Shown piece by piece: positions 39,541 to 49,144 of a stretch of DNA of 52,562 nt. Below the pieces are notes generated by a model. It did not search any database. It worked only from the letters and a program-made list of their open reading frames with translations, and was not told where the DNA came from. The stretch is from assembly GCA_017881265.1 (NCBI GenBank), contig JADGRA010000063.1, positions 1 through 52,562 of the forward strand, written 5' to 3'. Source of the stretch: Myxococcaceae bacterium (lineage in GTDB: Bacteria; Myxococcota; Myxococcia; Myxococcales; Myxococcaceae). A program made the position numbers and the translations under genes. Numbering within the stretch: the stretch's first letter is position 1; each line of letters starts with the position of its first letter.

Positions 39541-40185
39541 TTATAGATGCCCATCCGCGAACCTCTCAGCGAGCCAGCGTTCGACTTCCTCCGGATGGTA
39601 GTCGAACGGCCCGGGGCCTCCCTTGTACCGAATGACGCCGTTCTCGATGATGTAAAGGCGCTCAGGCCATCCCGCATACAGACGGTTGGCCTGATTGTCG
39701 AGCGGATCGACCAGAAGCGGGATGTCGTAGTTGAAGCGCTTGACGAAGTCGCTTGCGATGGCAACCCGCTGCTCAGTGGTGCGCGGCTGCAAATAACAGA
39801 CGTCCTCCGTCTTGTTCGCAGGCATTTGCCATTCGTCAGTGGGATGTGCCTCCTTAATATAGAGCGTGAGAAAATCCGCGCGCGACGCGTACTTCGCGTG
39901 GAGGGCCTTTAGACGCTCGACCGAGCGCCGAAACGGGGGTCAAGTGAAACTGCCAAAAATCAAGACCGTCGGTTTCGGAGAGAGGCGGTCGAGGAGGCGG
40001 ACCCGTGCACCGTCTGTCGTGGTGAGTTCCACGTCTGGTGCGCGGTCGCCAACCACGAGCGCGCCCTGGCTCCGGCTGTCGTAGCGTGCCATCCCGATGA
40101 TGTTGCGGGGGCCGATCACCACCACGACGCCCACAACCAGGAGCAAGAAAAGCGCGCCCAAGGCCGTGACGAGCTTCCGTCGCAT
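39541..40185 (-). CDS. Iodothyronine-deiodinase-like selenoprotein (in-frame TGA = Sec82)
   Basis: Read through the TGA at 39942-39940 this is one 214-residue protein; read as a stop it is two pieces. Residues 8-25 are an N-terminal membrane anchor. A thioredoxin fold follows, with LIFGSFT-U-PPFRRSVERL, where animal deiodinases have FGSCTUPPF. LTLYIKEAHPTDEW and PERLYIIENGVIRYKGGPGP also closely match deiodinases, including the EAH catalytic stretch. The TGA is the exact position of the catalytic selenocysteine. A strong hairpin begins seven bases after it. The frame is unbroken before and after, arguing against a pseudogene. It would reduce an unknown substrate outside the cytoplasm. The Sec machinery (selABCD) is not in this window. 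Confidence 0.88.
39908..39933 (-). promoter_or_regulatory. Bacterial SECIS-like hairpin downstream of the Sec codon
   Basis: On the minus strand, TTT-C-GGCGCTC-GGTC-GAGCGTC-T-AAA: a seven-pair stem, counting one G-U pair, closes a GGTC tetraloop, and after a C/T mismatch three more T-A pairs extend it. The first loop G is the 18th base after TGA. Bacterial SECIS elements need a small apical loop with a G at its start roughly 16-37 bases after UGA, so this fits well. It lies inside the coding sequence, as expected in bacteria. Confidence 0.75.
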
Positions 40186-40365
40186 TCGTCAAAGCTAACA
40201 ACTTCCCCTCAGTTTGGACACGCCAGAAGCCACGCGCCGGTCAACGGTGTGGGCGGTAGACGCGAACAGTTCGACCGGACCCGAACGGCTATAGTAGGGA
40301 GCCTCGAAGTCTCGGGCGACCGAACCCCTGCGTGGGTAGTTGGCTCCGGTTAGAGGAGGACACGG

Positions 40366-41427
40366 ATGCGCAAAGCGGACGGAGACGGTGGCAGCACGAA
40401 CGTCATTGTGAATCTCCGCGAGAGCTTCGCAGCGCGGAGGCCCAGCAAGTTGTCCGTCGCCGTCCCGTGCCACAACGAGGAAGCAGTCCTTCCCGAGTTC
40501 CACCGACGGATGAGCGCCGCCTGCCGCCAGGCGGTCGGGGAGGACTACGAGATTGTCCTGGTCAACGACGGCTCCGCGGATGGCACCTGGAAGCGCATCG
40601 CCGAGCTGACGGAAACGGACCCGCACGTTCTGGGGGTCGACCTGACGCGAAACTTCGGCCACCAGGCCGCGCTGACTTGCGCACTCACCATCTGTGAGGG
40701 CGAACGCATCTTCATGCTGGATGCCGACCTGCAGGACCCGCCTGAGCTGCTCGGCTCCATGATGGCGGCGATGAACGAGGGTGCCGACGTGGTGTACGGC
40801 AAACGGGTATCACGTGCCGGCGAGACCCAGCCCAAGAAAGTCAGCGCCAAAGTCTTCTACTGGCTGCTGCGGCGGCTCATCGACTTCGAGATTCCGAGCG
40901 ACACCGGTGATTTTCGGTTGATGAGCCGCCGGGTGCTCGACGCGCTGCTCAGCATGCCCGAGTCCAACCGCTACATCCGCGGCATGGTGAGTTGGGTCGG
41001 CTTCCGCCAGGTCCCCATCGAGTACGACCGCCAGTCCCGTTACGCTGGCAAGTCGAGCTACACCTTCGGCAAGATGGTGTCCTTCGCCCTGGACGCCATC
41101 ACCGCCTTCTCAGTCAGGCCGCTGCGCCTAGGGCTGTACGCCGGGACGGGCCTTCTGGGCCTTTCCTGGCTGGGCATCCTCTACTCGCTCATCTCCCTCA
41201 TCTCGGGAAGAGCCGTCCCGGGCTGGACCAGCCTCATCGTCGCCGTGATGTTCCTCGGCGGAGCCCAAATCTTCATGCTGGGCATCCTCGGCGAGTATGT
41301 GAGTCGGACCTTCATCCAGACCAAGGGCCGGCCGCTCTACCTCGTTTCGGAACTGGCCGGGACGGCCCGGCGAGCGCTCCCGGATGCGGTTCCCATCGCC
41401 GGGAAGACAGGCTCAGTCTCCGTTTAG
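40366..41427 (+). CDS. GT2 glycosyltransferase, polyprenyl-phosphate sugar synthase type
   Basis: A 353-residue enzyme of the DPM/ArnC/GtrB group: it would transfer a sugar from a nucleotide donor to undecaprenyl phosphate at the cytoplasmic face. The catalytic domain shows VAVPCHNEEAVLPEFH, IVLVNDGSADGTW, LTRNFGHQAAL, the metal-binding FMLDADLQDPPE and SDTGDFRLMSRR. Two C-terminal transmembrane helices (GLYAGTGLLGLSWLGILYSL and SLIVAVMFLGGAQIFMLGIL) anchor it, followed by GEYVSRTFIQTKGRPLY, typical of the group. GGAGG precedes ATG 40366. Its end overlaps by 15 bases the convergent GT-C-like gene, which may use its lipid-linked sugar. Confidence 0.9.
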   Translation: MRKADGDGGSTNVIVNLRESFAARRPSKLSVAVPCHNEEAVLPEFHRRMSAACRQAVGEDYEIVLVNDGSADGTWKRIAELTETDPHVLGVDLTRNFGHQAALTCALTICEGERIFMLDADLQDPPELLGSMMAAMNEGADVVYGKRVSRAGETQPKKVSAKVFYWLLRRLIDFEIPSDTGDFRLMSRRVLDALLSMPESNRYIRGMVSWVGFRQVPIEYDRQSRYAGKSSYTFGKMVSFALDAITAFSVRPLRLGLYAGTGLLGLSWLGILYSLISLISGRAVPGWTSLIVAVMFLGGAQIFMLGILGEYVSRTFIQTKGRPLYLVSELAGTARRALPDAVPIAGKTGSVSV

Positions 41428-42882
41428 CTCGGGGGCTCGCCAGAAGCGCTGCCGGAAGGACCACAGGCAAACCACGATCGACAGCAGGGTGGAGAGGCCG
41501 ACTGCCGGTTTGAAGAGGAATGCACTTCGGGGAAGCGCCAGCGGGAATTCCTTCGAGACCGCGGCGAACACCATCCAGGGCCACCACCGCCGCCAAACCG
41601 GAGGACAGGCGCACCCGAAGAAGGGGAGCGCGCTCATCAGGTACCAGGATTCGAACTTCGGGCTCGCCAGCGTCAGCAGGATGAGGATGAACGTGCCGCT
41701 GGCCAGCGCGATGGCCTGGTCGTCGCGCAGGCGAAGCGAGCGCCGCAGCAGCGGTAGCAGCGCCGCGAGGGTGACCAGCCACATCAGCGCTTGCCCCGCG
41801 CGCCAGAGCGAGGCGCGGGCCTGCCGCTGGCGGGCAGCGCGTTCGACGACGGGCATGTTCGGGTCGAAGCGGTCGCCCTCCGGGCGCAGTGCGTTCCCCA
41901 ACTCACCGATGCCGTCCACGATGGAGCCCCCCGGCACCAAGGTCTGGAGCAACAAGGCGCGAAGCGGCTGTCGCACCGTCTCCGAGCCTCGCCAGAAGGG
42001 GAGGTAGGCTGCCGTCGCCGTCACCAGCAAGACGGTGGCCATGAGCCCAAGGCTCTTAATCCGCTGCCCCCAGCGAGGGGCGCCAGCCAGCCAGAACCAG
42101 GGAGCCGCGAGCACGTCGTTCCACTTGCAGAGAGTGGCAGCGGCCCAGCCCATCGCGCCCCACACCCGCGGTCCGGTGGACTGCGCGATGAGTCCGGCGG
42201 TGATGGCCAGGGCACCCATCAGGTCCAGGTGCAGCTGCCCGACCCCCTCCACCAGAAGCAGTGGGTTGAGCCAGACCATGGCCTGAAAGAAAGGTCGGTC
42301 GGCAAACGCGCGAAACGAGAGCTCCATCACGGCAAGCAGTGGGACGCACCACGTCAGCCGCAGGAGGAAGACTGCCAGGAAGGCATTGCCCTCCCCCGCG
42401 ATGCTCGGCCATGCGGCCGAGAGCAGGGCGAGGGGCCCGTAGGGGCACGGGTTTGCCCGCCACCGCTCGCCAATCCAGAAAAACCAGGAACTCGCTGGAA
42501 GGGCGTGCGTGGAGGTGTAGACGTCCTGCCCGCGGACGGCGAGGCCGGCGTAGGCGAAGAGGCCGTAGAGGTCGTTGCTGAGGAGCGGCAGCATGAACGC
42601 CACGACGAGGACGCCGGCGTAGGCGAGCCGCCGCGGGCGCTGTGGGGGTCGGGCGAGGAGGCCCACCCAGGCGGTCACCACCAGCCCCCATCCCGCCAGC
42701 AGTGTCAGGTAGAGCAGCGAGCCGGGAAGCTCTCGCGGGTAGTTCTCGTCAATCCTCAGCGACCCGGTCGCAACCCAGCGGCCCCAGGAACTGAGGGTGA
42801 TGAGGGCAAGTCCCGAGAGCCAGCGGACCGACGGAGAACCAGCGTAGGAGCGGAGGAGCTCTCCGTTTCGGTCGGACGGCAT
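41413..42882 (-). CDS. Polytopic GT-C-like glycosyltransferase / mannosyltransferase-like protein
   Basis: A 489-residue membrane protein with roughly twelve hydrophobic segments. The first large loop after the second or third helix has SNDLYGLFAYAGLAVRGQDVY, with an Asn-Asp pair and the pattern seen in polyprenyl-phosphomannose-dependent alpha-mannosyltransferases (GT-C fold). Further motifs are NPLLLVEGVGQLHLDLMGAL and LASPKFESWYLMSALPFF. It would transfer a sugar from a lipid carrier on the outer side of the inner membrane. The pairing with the GT2 enzyme supports this. The acceptor is unknown. Start ATG 42882. Confidence 0.72.
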   Translation of the reverse strand: MPSDRNGELLRSYAGSPSVRWLSGLALITLSSWGRWVATGSLRIDENYPRELPGSLLYLTLLAGWGLVVTAWVGLLARPPQRPRRLAYAGVLVVAFMLPLLSNDLYGLFAYAGLAVRGQDVYTSTHALPASSWFFWIGERWRANPCPYGPLALLSAAWPSIAGEGNAFLAVFLLRLTWCVPLLAVMELSFRAFADRPFFQAMVWLNPLLLVEGVGQLHLDLMGALAITAGLIAQSTGPRVWGAMGWAAATLCKWNDVLAAPWFWLAGAPRWGQRIKSLGLMATVLLVTATAAYLPFWRGSETVRQPLRALLLQTLVPGGSIVDGIGELGNALRPEGDRFDPNMPVVERAARQRQARASLWRAGQALMWLVTLAALLPLLRRSLRLRDDQAIALASGTFILILLTLASPKFESWYLMSALPFFGCACPPVWRRWWPWMVFAAVSKEFPLALPRSAFLFKPAVGLSTLLSIVVCLWSFRQRFWRAPELNGD

Positions 42883-43125
42883 CGACGCGGCACTCTTCCC
42901 CAGGGAGGACCCCGATGAAACTCATTTCGACGCCGGAGAGGCGTCACCAGGGGGGGCCCCACGGGCCCTCGGCCGAGCGGCTTGTTACTTCGGGCGCCCG
43001 TGGTCGGCCCGAGTAGAGCCAACACCAAGGCATTCACCGGAGCGGACCTGGCGAGCGTAGAGCTGGCCCGGAGGTGCTGCTCGCCCACTCCTTGGCCTCG
43101 AGGGGCTGTAGCATGCTCAGGTTCC

Positions 43126-44370
43126 GTGGACCTCCTCGACCGTCCGGAGTGGCGTTTGGCCGTCGCGGTCGGGATTGGCTTGGTTGTTGGCGCTGAACGC
43201 GAACGCCGCAAGGGTCAGGGCCGAAACCGCAGCGCCGCTGGAGTCCGCACTTTTGCCCTCGCCGCGGCGCTCGGTGGCGTGGCCTTTCACCTGGGCGCGG
43301 CGGTCACCGCCGCCTTCGCTCTCGTCGTCGGCGGGGCGTCCGTGCTCGCCTATGCGCTCGGCGACCGGAGCGACCCCGGACTCACCACCGAGATTGCGCT
43401 CGTCCTGACGTTCGGGCTCGGAGTGCTTGCCCAATCGGAGCCGCGTGCAGCGCTGGCGGTCGGCCTCCTCAGTACCGCACTGCTCGCGTACCGGCGCGAC
43501 TTGCACCGCATCGTCCGGGGCGTCCTCACGCAGCGGGAATTGCTCGACCTGCTGATTCTTGGCGTCTCGGCGCTGGTTGTCCTTCCGATGCTTCCTGACC
43601 ACGCGCTCGACCCGTTGGGTGCGGTGAATCCCCACCGAATCTGGAGACTCGCTGTGGTGATGATGGCGCTGACCGGGGGCGGCTATGTCGCGCAGCGACT
43701 GGCTGGCGCCCGCGTCGGGCTCGCCGTCTCAGGGTTGGCCTCGGGCTTCGTTTCCGCCTCAGCCACGGTAAGCAGCATGGCGGCCCTCGCGCGAAGTTCG
43801 CCGGCGCTGCTTGGCCCCGCGGCCGCCGGTGCGAGCGCTTCAATGGTCGCGACCTTCCTTCAGATGATGATCCTCGTCGGCTCGGCGAGCCCGGCGCTGC
43901 TGCGGGCCGCCGTCCTGCCGCTCGGCGCGGGCGCTGCGACGGCGCTCTTGTATGCGGCGGTGCAGACGATGCTGGCTGGGCGCAACGGGCATATGGAGGC
44001 GCCGAAAGGCCGAGCCTTCAACATACGGATGGCGCTTGGCTTTGCCCTACTGGTGACCGGGGTGGACGTGGCCGCCACGCTGGCTCAGCGGTGGCTCGGG
44101 ACTGGCGGGTTGGTCGGTACAACCGCGCTGGCCGGGTTTGCCGATGCGCACGCGCCGTCGGCGGCGGTCGCCTCGCTCGTTGCCAGCGGCGAGCTGTCGC
44201 CGCAACTCGGGCTCCTGGCGATGCTGACGGCGTTTAGTGCCAACACAGTCACGAAGGCCATTCTCGCCTGGCAGGGCGGGAGCGCTGCATTCCGGAGACG
44301 AGTGCTCCTCGGTCTCGGGTTGGTGTTGGCGGCCGTGTGGGGCGGCTTCGCGGCGCTGCAGTTCCTGTGA
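43126..44370 (+). CDS. DUF4010/MgtC-like inner-membrane protein
   Basis: A 414-residue polytopic membrane protein. The N-terminal RLAVAVGIGLVVGAERERRKG matches the first helix and loop of MgtC/SapB-type proteins, and AAGVRTFALAAALGGVAFHLG the next segment. The second half, with GLASGFVSASATVSSMAALAR and FADAHAPSAAVASLVASGEL plus FSANTVTKAILAW, matches the DUF4010 domain. Function is not established; MgtC relatives affect magnesium homeostasis. GTG 43126 is chosen because family similarity starts right after it; the frame is open upstream to 42982 with an unrelated Cys/Arg-rich leader. Confidence 0.82.
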   Translation: MDLLDRPEWRLAVAVGIGLVVGAERERRKGQGRNRSAAGVRTFALAAALGGVAFHLGAAVTAAFALVVGGASVLAYALGDRSDPGLTTEIALVLTFGLGVLAQSEPRAALAVGLLSTALLAYRRDLHRIVRGVLTQRELLDLLILGVSALVVLPMLPDHALDPLGAVNPHRIWRLAVVMMALTGGGYVAQRLAGARVGLAVSGLASGFVSASATVSSMAALARSSPALLGPAAAGASASMVATFLQMMILVGSASPALLRAAVLPLGAGAATALLYAAVQTMLAGRNGHMEAPKGRAFNIRMALGFALLVTGVDVAATLAQRWLGTGGLVGTTALAGFADAHAPSAAVASLVASGELSPQLGLLAMLTAFSANTVTKAILAWQGGSAAFRRRVLLGLGLVLAAVWGGFAALQFL

Positions 44371-44767
44371 GTGCGTCGGGGGAGCGACGCCAAGCGATTT
44401 GGGCGAGCCTGTCGTCAGTTCCCAACCAAGAAGTCGGTGCATGGGTGTGGCGGCGGTCGGCACTGCCTCCGGCGGCGCTAGGTCGAGCCCGTGGGTCTCT
44501 GCCGGATGCGACGCACCAGCCAAGAGGGCACGCCGTCCATGTGCTCGGATTTGCTAGAGGAAGGGCACCGCTCAGCGATTCCAATCCGGCGCCTGGACGG
44601 CTGGGGGCGGCAGGCGCCCGCCCTCACCCGAGGTGTTGGTGAGGACCCTCCCCACAGTCAGAGCCTTGCGGGCCCGGCCGGACCCATTACAATGTCACTC
44701 GACGCAGAGGGAAGGCGGTTGAATCCTTTGTCGAACCTGGGCGTCTAAACACTGGAGGCATAAGGAA
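44371..44767. other. Intergenic region upstream of the 59-aa gene
   Basis: A 397-base stretch. The 3' part has an A/T-richer segment (about 44690-44767) with GGAGG and AAGGA ribosome-site candidates for the small gene. A tRNA-like GGTTGAATCC at 44717 lacks the rest of a tRNA. No other gene or strong hairpin was recognised. Confidence 0.45.
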
Positions 44768-46296
<1,529 letters not shown>

Positions 46297-46299
46297 GCC

Positions 46300-47070
46300 A
46301 TCCGCATCCTGGTGTCCAACGACGACGGCGTCCTCTCCGCGGGGCTGGAGGCCCTGGCCCTGGCGCTGGCACCCCTCGGCGAGGTGTGGGTGGTCGCCCC
46401 CGAGGTGGAGCAGAGCGCTGCTTCCCACGCCATCTCGCTCCACCGTCCGCTGCGCATCCGCAAGGTGCGCGAGCGCTGGTTCAGCGTGGACGGGACGCCC
46501 ACCGACTGCGTCTACCTGGCCATCCATCACCTGATGAAGGACGAGCGGCCGGCCATCGCCGTTGCCGGCATCAACCACGGGCCCAACCTGGCCGACGACG
46601 TCATCTATTCCGGCACGGTGGCCGCGGCGATGGAGGCTTGCCTTCTGGGGGTGCCCGCCATTGCCGTGAGCCTCGTCTCCCGGTCCCGCCATGACTTCGC
46701 GCCCTCGGCCCGCTTCGCCCGCGCCCTGGTGGGCGCAGCTCTGGCCGAGGTGCTGCCGGCGCGGGTCCTCCTCAACGTCAACGTGCCGGAGGGCCAGCCC
46801 GAGGGCTACGCCGTGACGCGCTTTGGCCGTCACAGTTACGGCAATGCCGTGGTGGAGAACGTCGACCCGCGCGGCCGGCGCTACTACTGGATTGGCGGAA
46901 ACGCCTACCAGCACGAGGACGTGCCCGGCAGCGACTGCAACGCCGTCTTTGATGAGCACCTCATCTCAGTGACGCCGATGTTGCTGGACTTCACCGACGA
47001 GGCCCTCAGCCCGCGTCTGGCCGGCTGGAACGTGGAAGGTTTCCGCTGCCGCCTGGCGGAGGACGGATGA
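46300..47070 (+). CDS. surE: 5'-nucleotidase SurE with apparent ATC start codon
   Basis: A 256-residue survival protein E: metal-dependent 5'(3')-nucleotidase acting on nucleoside monophosphates in the cytoplasm. The metal site SNDDGVLSAGLEALA, the VVAPEVEQSAASHAISLH segment, FSVDGTPTDCVYLAIHHL, AGINHGPNLADDVIYSGTVAAAMEA and ALSLV-like core are all present. SurE normally begins MRILVSNDDG; here that reads ATC-CGC-ATC-CTG-GTG-TCC, so the natural start would be ATC at 46300, with AAAGGG seven bases upstream. The nearest ordinary start, GTG 46312, would remove the first beta-strand and has no ribosome site. It overlaps the next gene by four bases. Confidence 0.9.
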   Translation: MRILVSNDDGVLSAGLEALALALAPLGEVWVVAPEVEQSAASHAISLHRPLRIRKVRERWFSVDGTPTDCVYLAIHHLMKDERPAIAVAGINHGPNLADDVIYSGTVAAAMEACLLGVPAIAVSLVSRSRHDFAPSARFARALVGAALAEVLPARVLLNVNVPEGQPEGYAVTRFGRHSYGNAVVENVDPRGRRYYWIGGNAYQHEDVPGSDCNAVFDEHLISVTPMLLDFTDEALSPRLAGWNVEGFRCRLAEDG

Positions 47071-48161
47071 AAGGCCGGAGCCGCCTCGGGCACTTGGGTG
47101 CGCCCGGCTGGCTCCTGCTTGCGGCCGCCTGTGCCAGCGGCCGCGCCGGACCACCCCCCGGGGAGCCGCTTCCGGCCTGGGCCCAGCCCGAGTCCGAGAC
47201 GCACCGGGAGCCGGAGGTGGTGCGCGGCGTGCACCGCGTGGAGAAGGGGGAAACCTGGTTTCGCATCGCCAAGGCCTATGGGCTGTCGCCCGAGGAACTG
47301 GCCGCGGCGAATGGGCGCGACGTCACGTCTGCCCTGGCGGTGGGGACGGAGCTCCTCATCCCGGGTGCGGTGGAGCCCGCCACGGCCCCTGGTGCGATGG
47401 CCGCCACGGCCGGGCACCCCGCAGCCGAGGCGCCGGCCCCGTCGGCTGCCGCCAAGGCATGGGAGACGCCAGTGGAGCCGCTTGCTGGCCAGGCGCTGCC
47501 GCCGGAGCTGCTGCGCGCCTTCAGCGTGCCGGCCCCACCGCCGGGGGACATCCCGCTGCCCGACACACTGGCCCGGGCCTTCGACCACCCGACAGCGCCC
47601 ATCCCGCGCCCCGCGCTGGCCCCAGCGGCTACAGTGACGGCAGCGACCGCCCCGGGCAAGTCCGCCGCGGTGTCCGCCAGCATTGGGCCGGCCCCCGTGG
47701 CCGTCGGGCCGCCCAAGCCTCCCGCCGTCACCGGGAGAATGGCCGTGACGCCCCGGGGGACGGTGGTCTCCGTCCCGGCGGGCGGGCTGCAGTGGCCGCT
47801 GCGGGGGGTTTTGTACGCGCGCTTCGGGAGGAAGGGCCGGGAGCCGCACGACGGGATTGACCTGGCAGCGCCGGCCGGAACGTCCGTGCGGACGGCCGGG
47901 GAGGGCGTGGTGCTTTTTGCCGGTCCGCAGTCCGGCTACGGCCTGATTGTGGTGGTGGGCCACGAGAAGGGCCTGGTCACCGTCTACGCCCACAGCCGGG
48001 ACCTGCGGGTGCGGACCGGCCAGCCCGTCCGTCCAGGCCAAGTCATCGCCACCGTCGGCGAGTCTGGAAAGACGAGTGGCCCGCACCTGCACTTTGAAGT
48101 CCGCGTGGAGGGCGAGCCGGTGGACCCCTTGCGCTTTCTCGGGCCCGTGCCGGCCCCCTAG
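47067..48161 (+). CDS. LysM/M23 peptidase-family lipoprotein (NlpD/EnvC-like)
   Basis: A 364-residue envelope protein. Signal WLLLAAACASG gives a lipid-anchored Cys. A LysM peptidoglycan-binding domain (HRVEKGETWFRIAKAYGLSP to LAVGTELLIPG, residues about 54-110) is followed by a Pro/Ala-rich linker and an M23 domain (residues about 245-360). The domain has PHDGIDLAAPAGTSV and GPHLHFEVRVEGEPVDP, with the metal-ligand pattern HxxxD and HxH retained, so it may be an active endopeptidase rather than a degenerate amidase activator. The surE-nlpD gene order is conserved in many proteobacteria. ATG 47067 overlaps the surE stop. Confidence 0.88.
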   Translation: MKGRSRLGHLGAPGWLLLAAACASGRAGPPPGEPLPAWAQPESETHREPEVVRGVHRVEKGETWFRIAKAYGLSPEELAAANGRDVTSALAVGTELLIPGAVEPATAPGAMAATAGHPAAEAPAPSAAAKAWETPVEPLAGQALPPELLRAFSVPAPPPGDIPLPDTLARAFDHPTAPIPRPALAPAATVTAATAPGKSAAVSASIGPAPVAVGPPKPPAVTGRMAVTPRGTVVSVPAGGLQWPLRGVLYARFGRKGREPHDGIDLAAPAGTSVRTAGEGVVLFAGPQSGYGLIVVVGHEKGLVTVYAHSRDLRVRTGQPVRPGQVIATVGESGKTSGPHLHFEVRVEGEPVDPLRFLGPVPAP

Positions 48162-48228
48162 CTAGACAATGCGGGCGCGCCGCAGCGCGGCGAGCTCGGT
48201 CTTCACCGCCGGAGTCCACCTTCGCTGT

Positions 48229-48279
48229 ACAGCACCAACAGTTTGCTCTGCGCTGAAATGGCTCAGCGCCGGGTGCTGT
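48229..48279. other. Nested inverted repeats between nlpD-like gene and lexA
   Basis: Outer arms ACAGCACC (48229-48236) and GGTGCTGT (48272-48279) enclose a perfect inner stem GCGCTGA-AATGGC-TCAGCGC (48250-48269). The outer arm also overlaps the palindrome CTGTACAG (48225-48232 region). Two convergent genes end on either side, so a bidirectional terminator or processed RNA is likely, though no T-tract follows. Confidence 0.4.
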
Positions 48280-48301
48280 TAGTGGGCGCCGTCGGAGGGT
48301 G

Positions 48302-48325
48302 GTCCCGGCCCCGTCGGCCGGGGAC
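48302..48325 (-). terminator. Candidate terminator hairpin downstream of lexA
   Basis: GTCCCGGCC, five bases, then GGCCGGGGAC: a strong GC stem with one bulged base, starting 18 bases after the lexA stop on the minus strand. No U-tract follows, so Rho-independent function is uncertain. Confidence 0.35.
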
Positions 48326-48342
48326 AGGCAGCGGGTGCTGCT

Positions 48343-48996
48343 TCATTGGACCTTGCGGTAGACGCCGACCACCTGGCCCAGAATCATCGTCGAGCGGAAC
48401 TGGGACTTGTTGACGTAGATGGGCGTCATGGTGCGGTTGGCCGGCTGAAAGCGGATGCGGTCCCCTTCGGGGTAGTAGCGCTTGCAGGTGGCCTCGTCGT
48501 CGATGAGGGCCACGACGATGTCTCCGGCGGACGCGGTGGGCGTCTTGCGGACGAAGAGGTAGTCGCCGTCGTGGATGCCGTCCTCAATCATCGACTCGCC
48601 CTTCACCCGCAGGGCGAAGACTTCCTTGCCGGTTCCGCCGAGGAGGAAACTGTCGATTTTGACTGAGTCCTCGACGTTCTCCACCGCCAACAGGGGGACG
48701 CCGGCAGCGACGCGGCCCAGAACTGGGACTTCCACCAGGTTGGCGTCGCGGCGGCCGGCGCCGATGCCCAGCACCAGCCGTGCCCGCTTGGTGGGAACCA
48801 GGGCGCGAGACTGCTGCTCACCGCGCAGCACGTAGCCCTTGCGCTCCAGGGCCTTGAGGTGGTCGTTCACCCCGTTGGTGGAGCGGATGTCCATCTCTTC
48901 CCCGATTTCCCGGATGGTGGGGGGGTAGCCGCGCTCCTCCGTCTCCTTGACGATGAATTGGAGGATTTCGCGCTGCCGTCCGGTGAGTTCTTCCAT
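48343..48996 (-). CDS. lexA: LexA repressor
   Basis: A 217-residue SOS repressor. The winged-helix domain (residues 1-75) has [20 protein letters not shown] and [20 protein letters not shown]. The cleavage site is the Ala-Gly bond in [15 protein letters not shown]. The self-cleavage dyad is Ser in [14 protein letters not shown] and Lys in [14 protein letters not shown], so RecA-stimulated autocleavage should be intact. Start ATG 48996 is preceded by GGAGGG. A 17-bp candidate LexA box lies 66 bases upstream (49062-49078), consistent with autoregulation. Confidence 0.96.
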   Translation of the reverse strand: MEELTGRQREILQFIVKETEERGYPPTIREIGEEMDIRSTNGVNDHLKALERKGYVLRGEQQSRALVPTKRARLVLGIGAGRRDANLVEVPVLGRVAAGVPLLAVENVEDSVKIDSFLLGGTGKEVFALRVKGESMIEDGIHDGDYLFVRKTPTASAGDIVVALIDDEATCKRYYPEGDRIRFQPANRTMTPIYVNKSQFRSTMILGQVVGVYRKVQ

Positions 48997-49061
48997 CGTC
49001 TTGCCCTCCCCAGGGGGCGCCGCGCGGGCGCCGCAGGCTGTTTTCGAGCAGAGACAGGGTG

Positions 49062-49078
49062 CCTGAACGGACGTGCAG
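49062..49078 (-). promoter_or_regulatory. LexA-box of the Myxococcus type
   Basis: On the minus strand CTGCACGTCCGTTCAGG. All 17 positions fit CTRHAMRYBYGTTCAGS, the M. xanthus lexA operator consensus as I recall it from the literature. It lies 66 bases before the lexA start, in the place expected for autoregulation, and also upstream of the divergent lipoprotein gene of the Mla/Mce operon. Confidence 0.7.
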
Positions 49079-49144
49079 AGTCAAACGAATCTCGCCAAAG
49101 CCGGGCCGCGCGCCTCGCGGGCCCAGGTTAGGCTTCCGGCCCAC

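Noticed and set aside
39826-39942. Deiodinase-like gene as a pseudogene with a nonsense mutation
   Set aside because: The only interruption is TGA at the exact catalytic selenocysteine position, the frame is otherwise intact and a SECIS-like hairpin follows.
44710-44740. tRNA-like GGTTGAATCC
   Set aside because: No acceptor stem, D-arm or anticodon arm could be drawn around it.
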